Shown: in pieces, positions 30,290 to 38,242 of the stretch | Position numbering within the stretch: position 1 is the stretch's first letter | Layout of the letters: each line of letters starts with the position of its first letter | NCBI GenBank assembly: GCA_945271295.1 | Contig: CALYPG010000027.1 | Span: 1 to 38,407, forward strand | Source of the DNA: an uncultured Gilliamella sp. | GTDB taxonomy: Bacteria; Pseudomonadota; Gammaproteobacteria; Enterobacterales; Orbaceae | DNA length: 38,407 nt | Reading direction: 5' to 3' | Made by a program: the position numbers and the translations under genes | The notes under the pieces: model-generated | The model's input: only the letters and a program-made list of their open reading frames with translations | Databases searched by the model: none | Told to the model about the DNA's origin: nothing

Positions 30290-33019
30290 TTAGCTTACCG
30301 GTTTTTTTCTTTCAATAGGCGGTCCATTGCGATTGATTTTTTCGAAACTCGAGAACCAGCAAGGTATTAAAAATATCGGCAAAAAAATTATAAATAATAT
30401 AGCAAAGTATGGTTGACCACGATATATATCATTAAAACGTCGTTTGACCGCAAAAAAAGCATTAATAATTATAATATAGAAAATAATTGAAAAGGCCGTT
30501 GTGTCATAGGAAATAATTGAAAAGGTTATTGTGTCTAGCATCTTTTCAAGTCCAAACAGTTCAATGATTATCCATGAAATTAAACTAAAGGATATTTGTA
30601 GTAAGAACCCTTTTATATCTGTTCGGCCATTAACACGCCAAAATTGCCAAGGGCTGTTTTTAGCGATTGCCAGTGAGTTTATTTTTTCTTGATTTTGAGT
30701 ATTTTGTTTCAAAAGTAATGCACAACAAAGCCGCAATATTAAATCATTATCGGCATCATCTTTAAATTCGATTAAAGTTTGTAGTTCTTCTTCATTACAT
30801 AAACCATAATAACGAGATAAACGTTCAGCAAAATTTTTTATTATTTCGACTTGTTCGGTATATTGGTATTTCTCTTTATCAAAAGTAAGTGGGAATCTCC
30901 ACTCTTTTTCTAGAATTTTGGCTATTTTATTTAACTCTTGGGAATTACCAGCAATCTTTTGTTGAGCCTCATGAAGTTTTGGCTTTTGTTCATATTTACT
31001 TAACAAAATCTGGTTTAATAACATTAAATAAATCGGATTGCTATTGGCTAATTTGGGTTGCCATAACTGTTCGATTTTTTGGGTAATATCAGCAAAATCA
31101 AAGTTATTAGGTTTATCGATAACCGATTCGATAGATTCTGGATAATTGATTAATATACAATTAATTAGTTTATTATTACTTTCAATTGCGTTATATAGCT
31201 GTGTAATATCTTGGCAATGGTTATTTTTGATTGTTTGAACAATTGAAAAAATTGGGCTATCGTCTGGGATATAAAATATATTATGTTCTTTTTGCAGGTA
31301 TTTTATGGTTTCTACCGGTTCATTAGCCAGCGCAATTACTAATATACAATAACGATACCATTGCCAATAAGCATTTTTATTGTTTGCTCTGATTGAAGCA
31401 TTAGGTGGCATAGGGAAATCACAAAATTCTTTTATAGTAAAGAAAACAGACCAATCATTCATTTCCATATGGGAGTAATTAAAATTATTATATAAGCGTA
31501 ATTTGGCAGTATAAGGTAGATAATCAAACCTATCTAACAACAAACGAACAACAATTAACTGATTATTTTGCGATTGAGGATTAAATTTTTCTGGAATTGG
31601 TACTGTTTCATTATTGTCAAATAACCACTCCTTAAACTCTTTTACTGGTTTTAATTCAGATAACCATATAAGATTTTGTTTAGCTTGGCGTTGTAGATTT
31701 TGTAAAATAAATTGTTCAAAAGCGTCCTCACTTTGTTCATCAAGTATTTCTTGTAACAATATTTCATTGCCGTGACGTAACATAATGGCATGACGATATA
31801 ACCTAGCTAACCGATTGGACCCGTCATCATTTAATATAGATGATAAAATTTGCCGATAGTCCCAATTTTCCATTAAAGCCCATGTTATAAACTCAGCAAT
31901 TTCAGTTGAAAAGTCTTCTTTTTTCAATTTAATTAACAGGGAAATTGTGGTTGGGCTTAACCGTGGAACCGTATATAATGGATCTTCCGCGATATCTATT
32001 GCCAAACAATGTGACTGATTCAAGGCAAAAATTAATAAAGGTAAATAATTTTTAGCATTTATTGCGCACCAATGAATCAACCAACTGACTGATTTTTCTT
32101 GGTAATGTCCGGAATTATAGATTTCTAACCAATACTTTAAGCTGTTGTCTTTATCATTCAAAAGTGAATATTGATTTGCAACAATATATTTCCATTCGAT
32201 AATTAAGTTTTCTTCAAGATCAGTTTGGTTTAGGCGCGATAATGCATAGTCTAAAATTGCCTGATTAGGGGTTAGAGCAAAACTGAACCATTTGGCAAAT
32301 TGTAGCATCAGTTGTTTATCATCAGGTAAGTAAACGACAGTATCTTGTGATAAATAATAATTCATTTCCCCAACTTCAGGTGGTCGCTCCCAAAATATCC
32401 ATCTAGCAAAATCAAAATAATCTAAAGTTACATTTTGTATTGTTTTATTTATGGTTGGTAATAATGCATAATCAAAATAATCACCATTGTTAACTTGGTT
32501 TAAAAAATTGTCATACTGCTCTACTTTATCAGGTGATTGGGTTGTCAGTTGTTGGCGCCAGCGTAAACTATCGGCTAATACTTTTGCGCAAGTGAGAGAT
32601 AAGTAAGAAGCATTATAGCTTATCTCTAGTAACTGCCATTTTGCAATATCAATAACTTCCATAGGATAATCATAAAATGAGGCAACAAATTGATGCCATT
32701 GATTAATATTGTAACGGCGCTCTGGATCGTCTAATAATGCTTGATAATTTTGGCAGATCTCATTGGCTTGAAGCTCTTGTTCCGAAAGTTCAGAAGATGT
32801 GTTTTCTTCCGGTTGTAATTCTGCCACAGATATGTCAATTGTTGATTCAGGAAAATCTGCATAATGCATAGCATATTCATACGCTTCACGTAGGGCTTTG
32901 AAACCATCAGGATCGGTTTCAGGATGATATACTGGGAGCTTTGCTCGATATGCCTGACGAATAACATCTTTATCAGTAGTTTCTTCAATTCCTAATAGCT
33001 GCCAACTTTTTTCCATCAT
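30290..33019 (-). CDS. Large DjlB/DjlC-like J-domain protein with C-terminal membrane anchor
   Basis: This 909-residue protein begins with a J-like domain (residues about 4-52: SWQLLGIEETTDKDVIRQAY, then YHPETDPDGFKALREAYEYA). The canonical HPD tripeptide is HPE at residues 32-34. A long helical central region of no recognised family follows, and three hydrophobic segments near 804-824, 841-857 and 870-889. That layout, N-terminal J-like domain and C-terminal anchor, resembles E. coli DjlB/DjlC, partners of HscC, which are only about half as long. I chose the ATG at 33017-33019, which overlaps the TGA of the upstream DUF1266 gene (ATGA); the frame could also open at a TTG two codons earlier or at the next ATG. 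The likely role is recruiting HscC to membrane-proximal clients. Confidence 0.8.
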   Translation of the reverse strand: MMEKSWQLLGIEETTDKDVIRQAYRAKLPVYHPETDPDGFKALREAYEYAMHYADFPESTIDISVAELQPEENTSSELSEQELQANEICQNYQALLDDPERRYNINQWHQFVASFYDYPMEVIDIAKWQLLEISYNASYLSLTCAKVLADSLRWRQQLTTQSPDKVEQYDNFLNQVNNGDYFDYALLPTINKTIQNVTLDYFDFARWIFWERPPEVGEMNYYLSQDTVVYLPDDKQLMLQFAKWFSFALTPNQAILDYALSRLNQTDLEENLIIEWKYIVANQYSLLNDKDNSLKYWLEIYNSGHYQEKSVSWLIHWCAINAKNYLPLLIFALNQSHCLAIDIAEDPLYTVPRLSPTTISLLIKLKKEDFSTEIAEFITWALMENWDYRQILSSILNDDGSNRLARLYRHAIMLRHGNEILLQEILDEQSEDAFEQFILQNLQRQAKQNLIWLSELKPVKEFKEWLFDNNETVPIPEKFNPQSQNNQLIVVRLLLDRFDYLPYTAKLRLYNNFNYSHMEMNDWSVFFTIKEFCDFPMPPNASIRANNKNAYWQWYRYCILVIALANEPVETIKYLQKEHNIFYIPDDSPIFSIVQTIKNNHCQDITQLYNAIESNNKLINCILINYPESIESVIDKPNNFDFADITQKIEQLWQPKLANSNPIYLMLLNQILLSKYEQKPKLHEAQQKIAGNSQELNKIAKILEKEWRFPLTFDKEKYQYTEQVEIIKNFAERLSRYYGLCNEEELQTLIEFKDDADNDLILRLCCALLLKQNTQNQEKINSLAIAKNSPWQFWRVNGRTDIKGFLLQISFSLISWIIIELFGLEKMLDTITFSIISYDTTAFSIIFYIIIINAFFAVKRRFNDIYRGQPYFAILFIIFLPIFLIPCWFSSFEKINRNGPPIERKKPVS
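30481..30540. repeat. In-frame 30-bp tandem repeat inside the J-protein gene
   Basis: Two adjacent 30-bp units (30481-30510, 30511-30540) share AAATAATTGAAAAGG and TTGTGTC blocks. They encode DTTAFSII and DTITFSII before and in the second hydrophobic segment. This is a recent-looking duplication that keeps the frame. Confidence 0.7.
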
Positions 33020-33717
33020 GACCAATCATACTCCATTAATGATTCAGGTTTTTCCAATTCTTCAATATCTATTAACCAAGGTAAGCGATTACACGGTGAT
33101 TCTTCATCTGATCTCAATATAGCCATTGTGTGTGTTCTTAATGTTCTGCTCAATTTACAGCGTAACGTATCTAAATTTTGATCATCATCATTTAGTGATT
33201 TCCAATAGTGGAATCCAATATAATAACTAGCAAAATAGTGGTGCCAAGTTTTAAAATAGTATTGAGCACGAAGTCCAATACGTGAAAAAATCCACAGCGC
33301 TTCTTGTTCGCTAATATATTTATTGGTGGTACCATTACGTAAAATGTATCCCATGCGGGCATAATCCCAAGCACGGATGCCGCCGGTACCACATACTGAG
33401 GAAGTCTGTTCTACCATTTCAATCAATACTTTTTGATAATCAGTTAGTGTTCGGCAATATTCAATCCACTCATGTTCAAATAAACGGGCATACATAAAAT
33501 AATAACGAGATAATGCTGGAGCATGCCCATTATCGACCATTTTAAATACCATCTCCAATAGGCTATTACGTGAATCAATTCCCCAGTCATCATTCATATC
33601 AACAAAATCGCGATCGGGGAAAAAAAACGGAGTGGTATAACTTGCACCATATTCTTTATTTAAGGCGACCATTGGTGCAGATAAGCCATATAACCAATCA
33701 ATATAATTTTGATCCAT
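33016..33717 (-). CDS. DUF1266 protein, YbeU/YbeR-like
   Basis: This 233-residue protein matches the DUF1266 family of E. coli YbeU and YbeR (about 235 residues). Recognisable stretches are WGIDSRNSLLEMVFKMVDNGHAP, GIRAWDYARMGYILRNG (the Trp-Asp region common to DUF1266) and CNRLPWLIDIEELEKPES at the C-terminus. Biochemical function is unknown. Its stop codon overlaps the start of the J-protein gene, so the two are translationally coupled. In E. coli ybeU is also followed by djlC, with hscC alongside, so this trio is a conserved module. That points to a role in the HscC chaperone pathway, by inference. Confidence 0.85.
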   Translation of the reverse strand: MDQNYIDWLYGLSAPMVALNKEYGASYTTPFFFPDRDFVDMNDDWGIDSRNSLLEMVFKMVDNGHAPALSRYYFMYARLFEHEWIEYCRTLTDYQKVLIEMVEQTSSVCGTGGIRAWDYARMGYILRNGTTNKYISEQEALWIFSRIGLRAQYYFKTWHHYFASYYIGFHYWKSLNDDDQNLDTLRCKLSRTLRTHTMAILRSDEESPCNRLPWLIDIEELEKPESLMEYDWS

Positions 33718-33921
33718 ATTTGCAACTCAATAATTTTAGTTCTAATAATTTATAACAAAAGATACCAGATTTTTCAGAAAAAAAGAAACTGTTGTTTAAT
33801 TTAATAATTGTTATCGTTTAGTTGAGTTTATTCTTTAGGATCAATAAGTAATTATTATACTTTTTGTAGTTATAAATAATAAAATTATTTTGCAAATCAA
33901 TATCTACAAGGCATAATAAAA

Positions 33922-33948
33922 TGAACTTCAGTATAGGGTAATTACTGA
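33922..33948 (+). promoter_or_regulatory. SigmaE-like promoter of dolP
   Basis: TGAACTT (33922-33928) resembles the sigmaE -35 GGAACTT. After 15 nt, ACTGA (33944-33948) resembles the -10 TCTGA. The 5' UTR would be about 18 nt. In E. coli yraP/dolP belongs to the sigmaE envelope-stress regulon, which supports the assignment. Confidence 0.55.
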
Positions 33949-33971
33949 ATAACAGATAATAGGGAGTTATA

Positions 33972-34547
33972 ATGAAAAAAGTTGCATTAGTGGTCATGTT
34001 AATGTCAAGTGCATTTATGTTACAAGGCTGTGTTGCAGCAGTGATTGGTGTAGGGGCAGGCGCTACAGCTAAAGTAGCCACCGATCCGCGTACGACGGGA
34101 GCTCAAGTGGATGATACCTCGCTTAATTCACGGATCAACGCAAAATTGAAAGAGTACTCAACAGACTTCGTTGGAGCGCGTATTTCAGCTAGCACGTATA
34201 ATGGAAATGCGCTGTTGACTGGGCAAGCTAACAGTCAACAAAGTGCTAAAGCGGTAGATCTTACTCGTAAAGTTGAGGGAGTAAAAAAGGTCTTTAATCA
34301 AATTCGCTTAGGTCAGCCAATCGGTAGTGGGGCTATCACCAATGACGCCTGGATTACAACCAAAGTTAAATCTCAATTAATTTTAAATTCTCAATCTAAA
34401 GCACGTAATATTAAAGTGGTAACTGAAAATAGTGAAGTCTTTTTAATTGGTATTGTTACCCCTTTAGAAGGTAAATTAGCAGCGGATATTGCAAGTAAAG
34501 TTAATGGGGTAAGAAAGGTAATTACACTCTTTACTTACACTGATTAG
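33972..34547 (+). CDS. dolP: DolP (YraP), outer-membrane BON-domain lipoprotein
   Basis: This 191-residue lipoprotein has the E. coli length. The signal peptide ends in the lipobox LQGC with the acylated Cys at residue 20. Two BON domains follow, about 48-115 (SLNSRINAKLKEY to VFNQIRLG) and 125-191 (AWITTKVKSQLIL to VRKVITLFTY). DolP sits in the inner leaflet of the outer membrane, binds anionic phospholipid, and supports BAM function and division-site amidase activation. Here it stands alone, convergent with csdE, rather than downstream of diaA as in E. coli. Ribosome site GGGAG is 6-10 nt from the ATG. Confidence 0.95.
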   Translation: MKKVALVVMLMSSAFMLQGCVAAVIGVGAGATAKVATDPRTTGAQVDDTSLNSRINAKLKEYSTDFVGARISASTYNGNALLTGQANSQQSAKAVDLTRKVEGVKKVFNQIRLGQPIGSGAITNDAWITTKVKSQLILNSQSKARNIKVVTENSEVFLIGIVTPLEGKLAADIASKVNGVRKVITLFTYTD

Positions 34548-34561
34548 TCATTTAATGGTTA

Positions 34562-34587
34562 GGGAAGATGTGGTTTTCTTCCCTTTT
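34562..34587 (+). terminator. Intrinsic terminator of dolP
   Basis: The stem GGGAAGA/TCTTCCC (34562-34568, 34577-34583) has an 8-nt loop and is followed by TTTT, 15 nt past the dolP stop and just before the convergent csdE 3' end. Confidence 0.75.
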
Positions 34588-34598
34588 GGTTAGTTGGG

Positions 34599-34994
34599 TT
34601 AACTTACGGATTGAATACGTTCAATTAGTTTTGTTAATCCTTGCATGCGCGACTTACTTAACTCATTAGTTATTTTAAGTTGGCTTAATATAGCCTGAAA
34701 ATTAATTGAACGGATCTGCTTAGCAGTTTTGTTATTAGCAATAATGATTAAAATTGCCAGTAACCCTTTTACAATTCTTCCTTCACTATCACCTTGAAAA
34801 ATAAAAGTATTATCAACTTGTTTTTGATAGCTAAGCCAAACACGATTTTCACAACCGTTGACTTGATTTTCATCTGTTTTTTGCCTATCTGGAAAAGTTG
34901 GTAATTGTTTCGATAATATAATTAATTGTCGATATCGTTCTTGCCAATTATGTAATGGTGAAAATAATTCCAATAATGTTTGCTGTGATAGCAT
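34599..34994 (-). CDS. csdE: CsdE, SufE-family sulfur acceptor
   Basis: This 131-residue protein has the SufE fold signature VNGCENRVWLSY, in which Cys48 accepts persulfide sulfur. The GCENRVW form and the adjacent csdA gene favour CsdE over SufE. It is a little shorter than E. coli CsdE (147) because the N-terminal tail is short. It stimulates CsdA and passes sulfur on; TcdA/CsdL, the usual third partner, is absent from the window. It follows csdA after 69 bp, which includes the dispersed repeat copy B. Confidence 0.92.
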   Translation of the reverse strand: MLSQQTLLELFSPLHNWQERYRQLIILSKQLPTFPDRQKTDENQVNGCENRVWLSYQKQVDNTFIFQGDSEGRIVKGLLAILIIIANNKTAKQIRSINFQAILSQLKITNELSKSRMQGLTKLIERIQSVS

Positions 34995-35029
34995 AAAATT
35001 GCCTTATTTATGATTAAATAGTTGTGAAA

Positions 35030-35062
35030 AAGTTTCAGGTTAACTATGCGTTTCAGTATAAA
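35030..35062. repeat. 33-bp dispersed intergenic repeat, copy B (between csdA and csdE)
   Basis: This element matches copy A (23807-23839) at 28 of 33 positions, in the same orientation and likewise just 3' of a - strand gene. The element contains two TTTCAG words 14 bases apart; the second reads TTTTAG in copy A. It lies inside the csdA-csdE transcript. Confidence 0.6.
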
Positions 35063-35063
35063 A

Positions 35064-36308
35064 TCATTCTAAAATCTCAATGGCATTTTGTAATGCTTTA
35101 ATAAAATCATCAATATCTTGTTGGTTATTATAAGGCATAATTGAAATTCGAATCACACCATGACAGCCAAGCTTGCGCATTAGTGGTTGGGCACAAAGTT
35201 CGCCAGTTCGGATGGCAATATGTTGTTCACTGAGCAAAATGGCAATATCGTTATGATGAATATTATTTAAATTAAAGGCAATAACCGGGCTGTTATCAAT
35301 ACTGTAAAATTCAATATTGGTGAGTCTAGCTAATTGTGATTGTGTATAACAGGCTAATTGTTCAGTATAATGCTCAGCCTGAGTTAAATCCCAATTTTTT
35401 AACCAGTCAAGTGTGGCATAAAAACCTACAATACCAGCAATATTTGGGGTGCCGGCTTCAAATTTGTATGGCAGATCTTCAGGTTGAAAATCATTAAAGG
35501 TGGTGGTTTTTAACATTTTACCGCCTCCCTGCCAAACACTCATTTGGTTGAGCAACTCTTTTTTACCATATAAAACACCAAGACCAGTTGGTCCATACAA
35601 TTTATGTGCCGAAAAAGCATAAAAATCAATATCAAGTTGTTTGACATTTAAAGAATGATGGACAATACCTTGCGCACCATCAACCACTAAAATTGCATGA
35701 TATTGATGGGTAATTCGACTTATTGTGGCTAAATCAGGACAGAATCCGGTAACATTTGACATTTGCGTAATTGCCACAATTTTGGTACGAGAAGAAATTA
35801 GCGCTGATAATTCGTCAATAGCCGATGACCATTTAATTACTTTAGCACCAGTTTGCTGTGCCACAATTAACCAAGGTAATAAATTACTATGATGTTCAAG
35901 TTCACTTACAATAATTTCATCATTAGGTTTTAATATAGAGCGAGCATAACTTTGCGCGACTAAGTTAATAGATTCGGTTGCTCCACGTGTCCAAATAATT
36001 TCACTATTCTCATTGGCATGAATAAAATCCGCTACATATTGCCGTGCTTTATCAATTTTTGCCGTGACCTGTAAAGCGTCTTGATGCAAGCTGCGCTGAG
36101 CGGTTGCAGTACTATGAGCATAATATTCCAGTGTTGCATCAATCATGGCTTGCGGTTTTAACGCAGTAGCCGCTGAATCGAGATAAACACTTTTACCATT
36201 TAGGGCAGGGAAATTAGCCCTAAACTGTTCAGGTATAAAATATTTATTGCGTAAGTTCAAGTCCGGCAATACCATTCCAGTAACCATTACAATCTCGTTT
36301 GTGTTCAA
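35064..36308 (-). CDS. csdA: CsdA, cysteine desulfurase
   Basis: This is a PLP-dependent cysteine desulfurase of the CsdA/SufS class. It has QFRANFPALNGKSVYLDSAAT, EIIVSELEHHSNLLPW, VVDGAQG, AFSAHKLYGPTG with the PLP lysine (Lys236) and the nucleophile Cys372 in RTGELCAQPLM. LNIEFYSID and APYN-like SIMPYNN features match CsdA. It removes sulfur from cysteine for CsdE. The start is uncertain: the 414-residue frame overlaps ubiV by 65 nt and begins about 25 residues before the family-like N-terminus. Later ATG codons at 36287 and 36275 also overlap ubiV. Any of these starts couples it to ubiV. The usual NVHRS motif appears as TAQRS. Confidence 0.92.
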   Translation of the reverse strand: MNTNEIVMVTGMVLPDLNLRNKYFIPEQFRANFPALNGKSVYLDSAATALKPQAMIDATLEYYAHSTATAQRSLHQDALQVTAKIDKARQYVADFIHANENSEIIWTRGATESINLVAQSYARSILKPNDEIIVSELEHHSNLLPWLIVAQQTGAKVIKWSSAIDELSALISSRTKIVAITQMSNVTGFCPDLATISRITHQYHAILVVDGAQGIVHHSLNVKQLDIDFYAFSAHKLYGPTGLGVLYGKKELLNQMSVWQGGGKMLKTTTFNDFQPEDLPYKFEAGTPNIAGIVGFYATLDWLKNWDLTQAEHYTEQLACYTQSQLARLTNIEFYSIDNSPVIAFNLNNIHHNDIAILLSEQHIAIRTGELCAQPLMRKLGCHGVIRISIMPYNNQQDIDDFIKALQNAIEILE

Positions 36309-37122
36309 TGTGTAGGGGATTTAATCCATCTTCATTTGTTTTAAATTGTTTTACGATATCGAGTGTTTCACGCCCAAGCGGTGATATCCTAACAATATCC
36401 ACTAATCCTTTCATATCTTTAAGATTATTACCTAGATTGTAGCAATAACCACTTTGTGTCTGAATGCCGTTTAACACAAATACTTTTTGCTGTTCTTGGG
36501 AGAACACTTCACGGCCAATAGGGTATTTAATACAACAAGTTTCGCACTTATCTTTTGGCCTATCTTCTGATCGCGCGGTAAAGCAACGGGCAGAATAAGC
36601 AAGTGGTAAATAGCCATAACTAAACACTTCAACTTCAAACATGCGTTCTATATTTAAGCTGGCAAACTGATTTAGTATGTTAACTAACCAATCACGCGAA
36701 AGTTCAACAGGCATACACCACCGTATCATACCTTGTTTTTGTAATAATTTTAAGGTTAAGGCGTTATAACAGTTAATAGCTGGGCCTGCAACAAACGGTA
36801 GTTTATTATCATGAGCGATATTGATTGCAGCCAGATCATTAGCTTCAATTAAAAAGTCACCATTATTCACTAATTGCCGTAAATCGTTAAGTTCAGAAGG
36901 TGCTTCAAGTAAAGCCAGTGTTGAAAGTACCACTTGTTTACCTGTTAGCGCTATCTGTTTTGCCAAATCAAGCCAATTAGGGACTTTCATTTCACGGCGC
37001 TTGGTACAAACCGTTTCGCCCATATAAATAATATCAGCCTCACTGTCTTTAGCTGCATGATAAAAAGCTTCAGTTTCGGTTTTAGGCCAGTAATAAAGCA
37101 CTGGTCCTAATGCATATTTCAT
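36244..37122 (-). CDS. ubiV: UbiV, O2-independent ubiquinone hydroxylation protein (U32 family)
   Basis: This 292-residue protein matches E. coli UbiV (YhbV) across its length. The four cluster ligands are present at the E. coli positions: Cys39 (GETVCT), Cys180 (ARCFTARSEDRPKD), Cys193 and Cys197 (KCETCCIKY). With UbiU it forms a [4Fe-4S]-containing heterodimer that hydroxylates the quinone ring without oxygen, using prephenate as donor. I chose ATG at 37120-37122, giving the MKYALGP start; a GTG four codons upstream is less likely. The gene lies 124 bp from ubiU, a gap that holds its own promoter and FNR-like box, and its 3' end overlaps csdA. Confidence 0.96.
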   Translation of the reverse strand: MKYALGPVLYYWPKTETEAFYHAAKDSEADIIYMGETVCTKRREMKVPNWLDLAKQIALTGKQVVLSTLALLEAPSELNDLRQLVNNGDFLIEANDLAAINIAHDNKLPFVAGPAINCYNALTLKLLQKQGMIRWCMPVELSRDWLVNILNQFASLNIERMFEVEVFSYGYLPLAYSARCFTARSEDRPKDKCETCCIKYPIGREVFSQEQQKVFVLNGIQTQSGYCYNLGNNLKDMKGLVDIVRISPLGRETLDIVKQFKTNEDGLNPLHIEHKRDCNGYWNGIAGLELTQ

Positions 37123-37201
37123 CGTTTTACTCACTATATATGTTAATGTTAGATAGTATTAAAAATGATGTTTTATTTATTAATGTTAATAGCTTAAATA
37201 A

Positions 37202-37245
37202 ATTATATTTATCTATTAACTATTGAATGTATTGATGATTATCAG
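37202..37245 (-). promoter_or_regulatory. FNR-like box and promoter in front of ubiV
   Basis: TTGATGATTATCAG (37232-37245) matches the FNR consensus TTGAT-N4-ATCAA at 9 of 10 half-site bases. On the - strand a perfect -10 TATAAT lies at 37202-37207, putting the box centre near -43 relative to the predicted start. That is close to the -41.5 of class II FNR activation. ubiUV is FNR-activated in E. coli. Confidence 0.6.
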
Positions 37246-37246
37246 G

Positions 37247-38242
37247 TTATTGCCATTTACGATGATAAGCACCTAATGTTGTTTGTGTCCCTTCAGAAAC
37301 AGATCCTAACGTGTCCATCCAACTTTTCTCCGCTTGATAAGATTGTGGATTGGTTGTATAGCGATCGATGGCTTGTCGCCATACTTTAGTCACTTGTTCT
37401 ACATAAGCAGGGCTACGTTGACGCCCTTCAATTTTTACTGATGCAATATTAGCAGCAAAAAGTTCAGGTAATAATTCAATCGTATTTAAGCTAGTTGGTT
37501 CTTCAATAGGGTGATAAAGCTCATCACCAACAAAATAGCGGCCTTTACACAAAGTTGGATAGCCAGCGTTTTCCCCCTTTTTATGACAATCAATTAATAC
37601 ATTATTTAAGCGAGATTCTAATCCTTTTTCCGTTTCTTCCCAACGGACAAATTTTGCTGGTGAGCAAGCACCAACAGTATTGGGTGATTCACCAGTTAAA
37701 TAGGAGGATAAATAACACCGGCCTTCAGCCATAATACAAAGGCTACCAAAGGCAAACACTTCCAGTGGTACTGGTGAGACTTGTGATAACTGTTTTACTT
37801 GATGCATGGAAAGTACACGAGGCAATACAATGCGATGTACCTGAAAGTTATTATGATAAAATTTAATTGATTCTTCATTAGTTGAAGAAGCTTGAACTGA
37901 AACATGGCGCTCTAAAGAAGGGTAATTTTCAGCTGCATAATCAAGCATCGCCAAATCGGCAATAATTAACGCATCAGCACCAATATTAGCGGCTGTATCA
38001 ACTGCATATTGCCAGCGCTGAAAATTTTCAGGATGTGCAAAGGTATTGATGGCAATATGTAATTTTTTACCATGTTTATGAACATAATCAGAGGCTTCAA
38101 TTAATCGCTTCTCATTAAAATTTAAACCAGCAAAGTGACGAGCATTAGTATCATCTTTTAGACCAATATAAACTGCATCAGCACCATTATCAATTGCCAC
38201 TTTAAGTGATGGCAAAGAACCAGCTGGACAAAGAAGTTCCAT
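37247..38242 (-). CDS. ubiU: UbiU, O2-independent ubiquinone hydroxylation protein (U32 family)
   Basis: This 331-residue protein is the same length as E. coli UbiU (YhbU) and very similar throughout. All four cluster cysteines are at the known positions: Cys169 (GSLCIM), Cys176 (EGRCYLSS), Cys193 (GACSPAKF) and Cys232 (PTLCKGRYF). The start is MELLCPAG at 38240-38242, with GAGGT in front; a longer frame to 38290 is not supported. It partners UbiV in anaerobic ubiquinone synthesis. The 165 bp upstream to the window edge show no gene and no convincing FNR box. UbiT, the third component, is not in the window. Confidence 0.97.
   Translation of the reverse strand: MELLCPAGSLPSLKVAIDNGADAVYIGLKDDTNARHFAGLNFNEKRLIEASDYVHKHGKKLHIAINTFAHPENFQRWQYAVDTAANIGADALIIADLAMLDYAAENYPSLERHVSVQASSTNEESIKFYHNNFQVHRIVLPRVLSMHQVKQLSQVSPVPLEVFAFGSLCIMAEGRCYLSSYLTGESPNTVGACSPAKFVRWEETEKGLESRLNNVLIDCHKKGENAGYPTLCKGRYFVGDELYHPIEEPTSLNTIELLPELFAANIASVKIEGRQRSPAYVEQVTKVWRQAIDRYTTNPQSYQAEKSWMDTLGSVSEGTQTTLGAYHRKWQ

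Noticed and set aside
33818..34081. 87-codon - strand frame over the dolP promoter and signal peptide
   Set aside because: It is antisense to dolP and AT-rich low-complexity; it has no support as a gene.
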